Of a stretch of 36,404 nucleotides of DNA, positions 31,170 to 36,404 are shown piece after piece (the stretch's first letter is position 1; the number at the start of each line of letters is the position of its first letter). Source of the DNA: Acidobacteriota bacterium (GTDB lineage: Bacteria > Acidobacteriota > Vicinamibacteria > Vicinamibacterales > CAVVIG01); contig JAFDVO010000033.1 of NCBI GenBank assembly GCA_018268955.1, positions 1 to 36,404 of the forward strand, written 5' to 3'. The notes under the pieces were generated by a model, which did not search any database, was not told the origin of the DNA, and saw only the letters and a list, made by a program, of their open reading frames with translations. Position numbers and translations under genes: made by a program.

Positions 31170-33338
31170 ATGATGAAGCGCACCGCGGTTCGCGTTGTGC
31201 CGGCGATTGCCTTGCTGGCGCTGGGGGTGGCGACGTTCGCGCCACGCATCCAGGGCCAGAATACGGGGCAGCCGAGCACGAAAAACGGTGAGTGGCCGAT
31301 GTATACCGCCGATTTGAGCGGTAGCAAGTACTCGCCGCTCGACCAGATCGGCGCCAGCAACTTCAGCAAGCTCGAAGTCGCGTGGCGGTTCAAGACCGAC
31401 AACCTGGGCCCCCGCCCCGAGAACAAGCTCGAGGGCACGCCCATCATGGTGAAGGGTACGGTCTACGCTACGGCCGGCACGCGCCGCGCGGTGGTCGCCC
31501 TGAATGCCGCCACGGGCGAGATGAAGTGGATGTACGCGATGGACGAGGGCGAGCGCGCCACCCGCTGGGCGCCGCGTCAGCTCTCCGGCCGCGGGCTCTC
31601 CTACTGGACCGACGGCCGCGGTGACGAGCGCATCCTCTACGTCACCACCGGCTATCGCCTGGTGGAACTGAACGCCAAGACCGGCGTGCCGATCCAGTCC
31701 TTCGGCACCAACGGCGTCATCGACCTCAAGGTTGGCGTCGTCATCGGCAAGGACAAGCAGCTCGACCTCGAGAAGGGCGAAATCGGCCTCCACTCGACGC
31801 CCACCGTCGTGAACGACACAGTGATCGTCGGCTCCTCGATGTTCGAAGGTCTGGGCTACCGGTACGCCACGAACGCCAAGGGGCTGGTCCGCGCGTTCGA
31901 CGTGAAGACCGGCAAGCAGATCTGGCGCTTCAACACGATCCCCGGCCCCGGTGAGTTCGGCAACGACACCTGGGAGAACGGATCGTGGGAGTGGACCGGC
32001 AACGTCGGCGTGTGGACCCAGATCAGCGTCGACCCGACGGCTGGCGGGAACGGCATGGCCTACCTGCCGGTCGAGACGCCGACCATCGACGAATACGGCG
32101 GCAACCGTCCCGGCAACAACCTGTTCGCCGAGTCGATCGTCGCGGTCGACCTGAAGACCGGTGTCCGCAAGTGGCACTTCCAGATGATTCACCATGGTCT
32201 CTGGGACCACGACAACTCGTCGGCTTCGCTGCTGATCGACGCCAACATCAACGGTCAGCCGCGCAAGCTCCTCGCGCAGCCGACCAAGCAGGGCTGGCTC
32301 TACACGTTCGACCGCATCACCGGGCAGCCGATTTGGCCGATCCCCGAAGTGGCCGTCCCGCAGACCAACATGCCGACGGAGAAGACCTCTCCCACGCAGC
32401 CGATCCCGACCAACCCGCCGCCCTACTCGCTCACCTACGTGAAGCCGACCGACCTGATCGACTTCACCCCGGCGCTGCACGAGCAGGCGCTCAAGAACCT
32501 CGCGAAGTTCCGGTGGGAGCAGTCGCCCTTCGTGCCGCCACTCGGCCCGAACGATCCGCGCCTCGGCTCGATCAACATCGGCAACACCGCCGGCGGCGTG
32601 AACTGGCCCGGTTCGGGCTTCGACCCCGAGACCGCCACGTTCTACACGATGGCGAGCAACACGAACATCAACGCCGGCAAGTACTACGAGGAAGAGTTCG
32701 AGGCGGTCCGCGCGGACAAGTACAACGCACAGAACCCGCGCAAGCCGCGCTGGGAAGCCGAGCCGAACTACGGCCTCCGCGGCACGAACCAGCCCGGTGG
32801 CGCTCCGCCGCCACCCCCGAGCGCTGCTGAAGCGGCGCGCGCCAACGCCAACCCGGCCGTCACGGGCCGCCAGGCGCTGGTCGAAGGGCTCGACGGCCTC
32901 CAGATCACCAAGCCGCCATACGGCGTGATCGCGGGCATCGACCTCAACCAGAACGGCAAGCTGATCTTCAGCGTGCCGCACGGCGAGACGCCGGACAACG
33001 TCCGCAATCACCCGCTGCTCAAGGGCATGAACATCCCGAAGACCGGCCAGGGCACCAGCGTCGGCATCATGGTCACCAAGACCATGCTCGTCGCCGGTGA
33101 ATCGCAGGTCACCTCGCCTCAGGGCCGTGGCCGCGGCGCGCGCCTCGTCGCCTACGACAAGAAGGACGGTCACGAGATCGGCTCCGTCCTGATGCCGGCG
33201 GCGATCTCTGGCTCGCCGATGACCTACTCGGTCAACGGCCGCCAGTACATCATCGTGGCGGTCAGCGGCGGTAACTACACGGGCGAGTACATCGCCTACG
33301 CACTGCCGCAGTCCGAACTTCCGCGCACGGGCAACTAG
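31170..33338 (+). CDS. PQQ-dependent dehydrogenase (quinoprotein glucose dehydrogenase-like), periplasmic
   Basis: A 722-residue protein with GAGGAG four nt before the first of two ATGs. It has a signal peptide (MMKRTAVRVVPAIALLALGV...). The mature part starts QNTGQPSTKNGEWPMYTADLSGSKYSPLDQI, the typical opening of membrane-independent PQQ dehydrogenases. Beta-propeller W-motif strands recur (for example VVALNAATGEMKWMYAMDEG, VAVDLKTGVRKWHFQMIHHGLWDHD, QGWLYTFDRITGQPIW). It oxidises an alcohol or sugar in the periplasm with PQQ and passes electrons to the respiratory chain; substrate specificity cannot be read. A proline/alanine-rich insert (about 545-562) is unusual. A strong terminator follows at 33471-33511. 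A second, nearly identical gene begins at 36069. Confidence 0.9.
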   Translation: MMKRTAVRVVPAIALLALGVATFAPRIQGQNTGQPSTKNGEWPMYTADLSGSKYSPLDQIGASNFSKLEVAWRFKTDNLGPRPENKLEGTPIMVKGTVYATAGTRRAVVALNAATGEMKWMYAMDEGERATRWAPRQLSGRGLSYWTDGRGDERILYVTTGYRLVELNAKTGVPIQSFGTNGVIDLKVGVVIGKDKQLDLEKGEIGLHSTPTVVNDTVIVGSSMFEGLGYRYATNAKGLVRAFDVKTGKQIWRFNTIPGPGEFGNDTWENGSWEWTGNVGVWTQISVDPTAGGNGMAYLPVETPTIDEYGGNRPGNNLFAESIVAVDLKTGVRKWHFQMIHHGLWDHDNSSASLLIDANINGQPRKLLAQPTKQGWLYTFDRITGQPIWPIPEVAVPQTNMPTEKTSPTQPIPTNPPPYSLTYVKPTDLIDFTPALHEQALKNLAKFRWEQSPFVPPLGPNDPRLGSINIGNTAGGVNWPGSGFDPETATFYTMASNTNINAGKYYEEEFEAVRADKYNAQNPRKPRWEAEPNYGLRGTNQPGGAPPPPPSAAEAARANANPAVTGRQALVEGLDGLQITKPPYGVIAGIDLNQNGKLIFSVPHGETPDNVRNHPLLKGMNIPKTGQGTSVGIMVTKTMLVAGESQVTSPQGRGRGARLVAYDKKDGHEIGSVLMPAAISGSPMTYSVNGRQYIIVAVSGGNYTGEYIAYALPQSELPRTGN

Positions 33339-33363
33339 CGCGGACGGCTCACGCCGCCCGCGC

Positions 33364-33455
33364 GGCTTCGGGCTGCAGGCTTCAGGCTTCCGTCCGGGTC
33401 GGCTTCAGGCCCGTAGCCGACGCAGCCGGGAGGCCAGAGCCGAAAGCCTGAAGCC
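33364..33455. repeat. GGCTTCAGG-type inverted repeat after the PQQ dehydrogenase gene
   Basis: GGCTTCAGGCTTC (33378-33390) pairs with GAAAGCCTGAAGCC (33442-33455) over about 12 bp. Extra GGCTTC units lie in the left arm. It stands between the stop codon (33338) and the intrinsic terminator. Confidence 0.75.
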
Positions 33456-33470
33456 AAGTCGCCGAAAGAG

Positions 33471-33511
33471 AAAGGCCCGCTGGGGAACCCCCTCAGCGGG
33501 CCTTTTGTTTT
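33471..33511 (+). terminator. Strong intrinsic terminator after the PQQ dehydrogenase gene
   Basis: AAAGGCCCGCTG and CAGCGGGCCTTTT form a perfect stem with an inner GGG/CCC pairing, followed by TTTTGTTTT. The left side is A-rich, so it could also work in reverse. It is the best terminator in the window. Confidence 0.9.
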
Positions 33512-33512
33512 C

Positions 33513-33600
33513 TCCCTCCAACCTCCAACCTCCAACCTCCAACCTCCAACCTCCGTCCCCGACCTCCGTCCCTGACCTCCGTCCTCGATCTCGGACCTCC
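33513..33600. repeat. CCTCCAA heptamer array decaying into CCTCCGT units
   Basis: CCTCCAA repeats about six times immediately after the terminator T tract. It then grades into GACCTCCGTCC variants. It is the reverse complement of the GGTTGGA arrays at 17199 and 20276. Confidence 0.8.
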
Positions 33601-33648
33601 TGGCACCGATATGCGTGTCGGGACTGAAGTGAACGGGAGAGCCGGACG

Positions 33649-33960
33649 TTACGGCAGGACCGCGGCGCCCGCCAACCCTGGCGCGATCGTCGCGCCTGTG
33701 GTCGTGTAGTACATCGTGCCTCGTGTGTCGGTCGCAAACGACCGCTGCCCGGTCGACCACACCGCCGCTGGGTGTAACTTCGGCGAAGTAGGCAGACACG
33801 GCGTCCGACGCCGACGCGTTGCAGGTGAGCGCGGCGCTGAGGACGGTCACTGCCCCCTGGTCACCCGCAACGGTGACGACGTATCCGCTCTTGACGATGC
33901 CATTGACCGCCAGGTCCGGCCCGATGAACGCCTTGTGCCGACCCGGGCGGTGCCTTGGCC
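33649..33960 (-). pseudogene. Frameshifted type IV pilin-like remnant
   Basis: Read on the minus strand in shifting frames, the region encodes FIGPDLAVNGIVKSGYVVTV, then GAVTVLSAALTCNASASD and AVSAYFAEVTP. After a frame change near 33770 it reads AAVWSTGQRSFATDTRGTMY and YTTTGATIAPGLAGAAVLP, then TAA (33649-33651). The KSGY...YFAxxxP...TGQRSFATDxxGTxYY pattern is that of the C-terminal half of Acidobacteriota/Geobacter-type pilins. No intact N-terminal GFTLIELL helix is found, and a second frame change near 33930 is needed to join PPGSAQ to AFIGPDL. It is therefore a decayed gene. Nothing else coding is visible in 33339-34252. Confidence 0.6.
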
Positions 33961-34164
33961 GGCCGCCTGCGCGGCCGCATGGCGAGTATCGAGATGCTGA
34001 GCTATCTCACCGGTCCGTATCTCGGCAAACGCGGAAGCGGGCCTCGTCGCGTCTGCGTTCGGCCTCCGCGCGTCAGTCGTCTCTGGCGGCGTGCTGTGCG
34101 TCGCCGGCGCGATCATCGGTGCGTTCTTCCTGCCCTCCAGGCATCGAGCCCTCCTGCCTGACTC

Positions 34165-34250
34165 AGGCTTCAGACTTCGGGCTCCGGGCGTGGTCGGCTA
34201 CAGGCGTGAAGTCGACCCGCGCTAAAGTCTGAAGCCGCAGCCTGAAGACT
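34165..34250. repeat. GGCTTCAGACTT inverted repeat at the amidase 3' end
   Basis: AGGCTTCAGACTT (34165-34177) and AAGTCTGAAGCC (34225-34236) pair perfectly over 12 bp, with further CAGCCTGAAGAC units beside the amidase stop (34253). It could act as a 3'-end structure for the minus-strand amidase gene. Confidence 0.75.
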
Positions 34251-34252
34251 CC

Positions 34253-35836
34253 TCAGTTCTTGACCAACCCAGGCGTACTCTTCGGCGGCTTGCGCGGCGC
34301 TACGAGGCGTTCGTACGCAAACGCGACCTTCAGGAGCTTTCCTTCGCTCCACGGCTGGCCAAGCAGGTCCATGCCGACGGGCAGTCCATCGGCAGTGAAT
34401 CCGGCCGGCATGCTCATCGCGGGGAATCCGATCGTCGCACTCAGCTGACAGTTGGAGCCGAGTTGCGGCTGGCCGATGATCGCCGGCTTGCGGCGCAGCG
34501 TCGGGTAGACGAATGCGGTGAGGTGGTTCTGGCTCATGACCTCGAGCACCGCCTGCTTCGCCTGCTCGCGGCGCGAGAGCGACAGGCGATACCCCTCTGA
34601 TTCTCGAGCCGTCACTTCATTCGCCCGTTTCAGCACCTGCTCCACCGCGGGCGAGTACTTGCCGGAGAGCAGGATGTCGCCGAGCGTCTTCACGGGAGCC
34701 GCCGGATACTTCGCGAGGAACGCCTGCAGGTCGAACTTGAACTCCGCGTTGATGACGCTCGTGTCGCGGAGCGCTTCCTCGAGCCGGGGAAACGGAATCT
34801 CGACAATACCCGCGCCGAGAGAGCGGAGATCCTCGATCGCCTCGCGGACGATCGTCCCGACCTCCTCATCCTCGGGCGCGGTGCCGAAGAGGGGCGTCAG
34901 CACGCCGATCGTCACGTCGCCGAGCCCGGCATCACCCACCATGCTGTTGTAGGTGCGCGGGATGTGCGCGGCGGCGCCATTGGTCAGGGGATCGGCAGGG
35001 TCTTCACCAACGGTGTAGTCGAGCATCAGGATCAGGTCGCCTACCGTGCGCGCGAGCGGGCCACCGATGTCCTGCGTCAGCGACAACGGCACGATGCCGT
35101 CGCGGCTCGAGAGCCCGAGCGTGCCGCGTAGCCCCCAGAGACTGTTTTCCGACGATGGATTGCGGATCGACCCGCAGGTGTCCGTTCCCATGCCGGCAGC
35201 CGCGAAGCTCGCGGCCACGGCCGCGCCGGTCCCGCCACTCGACCCGCCAGGGTTGCGGGTCAGGTCGTACGGATTGCGCGTCTGCCCGCCGGCGGAGCTG
35301 ATCGTCGTGATGCCGTACGCGAGTTCGTGAAGGTTCGTCTTCCCGATCACGACCGCACCGGCGTTCTTCAGGCGCTTCACCGTGAACGCGTCGCGGTTGG
35401 TCTGGAATCCCGCGAGCGCCAGGGAACCGGCCGTCGTCGGCATACCCTCGGTCGCGTAGTTGTCCTTCACGACGATCGGGATGCCGTGCAGCGGACCGCG
35501 CACGTGCCCCGACGATCGCTCTGCATCGAGGGCATCGGCATCCTCCAGGGCGCGCGGGTTGAGCGCGATCATCGCGTTCAACCGCGGTCCCGCCTTGTCG
35601 TACACGCCGATGCGATCCAGATACTTCTGCACCAGGTCGTGGGAGGTGACCGTACCGATGCGCTGCGCCGCCATCAGATCGACGATCGACTTCTCGTAGA
35701 CATCGAAGGTCGAGGACGGTGCCGGTGCCGGGAGCGGGCCGATGGCGCCTGGTGGAGCGGGTCGCTGCGCACCGAGGCGGATGGCGAGGAGACCAACGGC
35801 AACGAGCGCACTCGCGCCCCGATATACGCGCAGCAT
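34253..35836 (-). CDS. Exported amidase-signature family hydrolase
   Basis: The open frame extends to 36355, but that part is antisense to the next gene. The ATG at 35836 follows AAAGGA and gives a signal peptide-like start (MLRVYRGASALVAVGLLAIRLGAQ). The 527-residue product has the Ser-cisSer-Lys triad of the amidase signature family: K124 in PIVVKDNY, cis-Ser S199 in GGSSGGTGAAVAAS and nucleophile S223 in GTDTCGSIRNPSSENS (a Cys replaces the usual second Gly). The spacings K-cisSer 75 and cisSer-Ser 24 match the family. It probably hydrolyses an amide outside the cytoplasm; the substrate is unknown. A TAGAAT -10 lies at 35874-35879. Confidence 0.9.
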   Translation of the reverse strand: MLRVYRGASALVAVGLLAIRLGAQRPAPPGAIGPLPAPAPSSTFDVYEKSIVDLMAAQRIGTVTSHDLVQKYLDRIGVYDKAGPRLNAMIALNPRALEDADALDAERSSGHVRGPLHGIPIVVKDNYATEGMPTTAGSLALAGFQTNRDAFTVKRLKNAGAVVIGKTNLHELAYGITTISSAGGQTRNPYDLTRNPGGSSGGTGAAVAASFAAAGMGTDTCGSIRNPSSENSLWGLRGTLGLSSRDGIVPLSLTQDIGGPLARTVGDLILMLDYTVGEDPADPLTNGAAAHIPRTYNSMVGDAGLGDVTIGVLTPLFGTAPEDEEVGTIVREAIEDLRSLGAGIVEIPFPRLEEALRDTSVINAEFKFDLQAFLAKYPAAPVKTLGDILLSGKYSPAVEQVLKRANEVTARESEGYRLSLSRREQAKQAVLEVMSQNHLTAFVYPTLRRKPAIIGQPQLGSNCQLSATIGFPAMSMPAGFTADGLPVGMDLLGQPWSEGKLLKVAFAYERLVAPRKPPKSTPGLVKN

Positions 35837-35873
35837 GCGTAGGTCCTTTCTCTGACGTCGACGCACGAGGCGG

Positions 35874-35879
35874 ATTCTA
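35874..35879 (-). promoter_or_regulatory. Putative -10 (TAGAAT) of the amidase gene
   Basis: The minus strand reads GCTAGAATCC 37 bp before the amidase ATG. No clear -35 is seen. It lies in the 232 bp divergent spacer shared with the second PQQ dehydrogenase gene; the rest of that spacer shows nothing recognisable. Confidence 0.45.
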
Positions 35880-36013
35880 GCGTGTGGCCGACCCGCCTCC
35901 GCGCCGACGTCACTTCGACGTGGCCCGATGGAAGAAGACAGGCGAAGCTCTGGCGTGACGTATCCATCGCGGATCCCAGCGGAAGTTCTGGCGTCCACGC
36001 GGCGGAACCGCCC

Positions 36014-36019
36014 TATAAT
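36014..36019 (+). promoter_or_regulatory. Consensus -10 (TATAAT) of the second PQQ dehydrogenase gene
   Basis: A perfect TATAAT in CCGCCCTATAATCCCC lies 49 bp before the ATG at 36069. No good -35 is seen, so the promoter may rely on an activator. The paralogous gene has the same hexamer 45 bp before its start. Confidence 0.55.
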
Positions 36020-36068
36020 CCCCGGCACGTTCGACGGTCCGACGCGTTTTTTCCTTATGGAGTCGCCC

Positions 36069-36404
36069 ATGAGACGTACTGCGGTACCGCTTCTGCCCGC
36101 TGTCGCCCTCGTCGCGCTCGGCCTGGCCAGCCTGGCCCCGCGCATCCAGGGCCAGAACACCGGGCAGCCGAGCACCAAGAACGGTGAGTGGCCGATGTAC
36201 ACGGCCGACCTGAGCGGCAGCAAGTACTCGCCGCTCGACCAGATCGGCGCCAGCAACTTCAACAAGCTCGAAGTCGCGTGGCGCTTCAAGACCGATAACC
36301 TCGGTCCCCGCCCCGAGAACAAGCTCGAAGGGACGCCCATCATGGTGAAGGGCACCGTCTACGCCACGGCGGGGACCCGCCGTGCCGTGGTGGCGCTCAA
36401 CGCC
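36069..36404 (+). CDS. PQQ-dependent dehydrogenase, second copy (partial, runs off the window)
   Basis: ATG at 36069 preceded by TATGGAG six nt upstream. The 112 visible codons encode MRRTAVPLLPAVALVALGLA... and then a mature part that matches the protein at 31170 almost residue for residue (QNTGQPSTKNGEWPMY onward, with FNKLEV instead of FSKLEV). The signal peptides differ clearly while the mature parts are nearly the same, which indicates a recent duplication or gene conversion. The gene has no stop codon before the window ends. Confidence 0.88.
   Translation, partial: MRRTAVPLLPAVALVALGLASLAPRIQGQNTGQPSTKNGEWPMYTADLSGSKYSPLDQIGASNFNKLEVAWRFKTDNLGPRPENKLEGTPIMVKGTVYATAGTRRAVVALNA

Noticed and set aside
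31155..33173. A 672-codon minus-strand open frame
   Set aside because: It is antisense to the PQQ dehydrogenase gene, with the low-complexity composition of a shadow frame.
33335..33850. A 171-codon minus-strand open frame as an intact gene
   Set aside because: It runs through a terminator, repeat arrays and out of frame past the pilin-like end. Only a short part is coding-like, and it is better read as a pseudogene with a frame change.
35837..36355. N-terminal extension of the amidase frame to 36355
   Set aside because: It is antisense to the start of the second PQQ dehydrogenase. The ATG at 35836 has a ribosome site and a signal peptide.

Overview
The window is a high-GC, gene-dense bacterial chromosome segment that looks like Acidobacteriota, probably class Vicinamibacteria (Luteitalea-like). 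This is inferred from gene content: Oar-type TonB-dependent receptors with an N-terminal carboxypeptidase-regulatory domain, CRTAC1/ASPIC-UnbV beta-propeller lipoproteins, paralogous PQQ dehydrogenases and many exported enzymes. The strong GC bias creates long antisense open frames (up to 949 codons), which I treat as shadows.

Region A (102-9667, all minus strand, read right to left) is a likely operon. It encodes a giant TPR/VCBS/ASPIC-UnbV lipoprotein, a nitrilase-superfamily hydrolase, a second CRTAC1 lipoprotein, a TPR lipoprotein and an exported DsbA-fold protein that has lost its CXXC motif. Several junctions are 1 bp gaps or 4 bp overlaps.

Region B (9.8-26.5 kb) is the most interesting part. 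On the minus strand are two tandem copies of a two-gene module: an exported c-type cytochrome fused to a type II copper monooxygenase-like (PHM-like) domain, followed by an exported beta-rich partner protein. Next come two closely related Oar-type receptors separated by a small membrane protein. Divergently on the plus strand lies an overlapping trio: a TAXI-type solute-binding lipoprotein, a sensor histidine kinase and an OmpR-type response regulator. A direct repeat of TTGCGACAAC-like units (10 bp period) lies 121-147 bp upstream of both cytochrome genes and both receptor genes, including the divergent spacer next to the trio. Three of the four copies sit 25-26 bp from an extended -10 of the form TGnTACAA. 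I infer one periplasmic-ligand-sensing regulon that couples outer-membrane uptake to periplasmic copper/heme oxidation.

Region C (26.5-31 kb) holds a STAS-domain protein, a PrsW-family membrane protease, a DinB-family protein, an exported amidohydrolase and an exported two-domain VOC protein.

Region D (31-36.4 kb) has two near-identical PQQ-dependent dehydrogenase genes (the second cut by the window end). They flank an exported amidase and a frameshifted type IV pilin remnant, and one gene ends in a strong intrinsic terminator.

Nearly every spacer carries arrays of 7-9 bp units (GGTTGGA, AACTCACC, GGCTTCAG, CTGCATTC, CCTGCC families). Several face inverted copies and form long hairpins at gene 3' ends. 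I see no rRNA, tRNA, CRISPR array, insertion sequence or phage gene.
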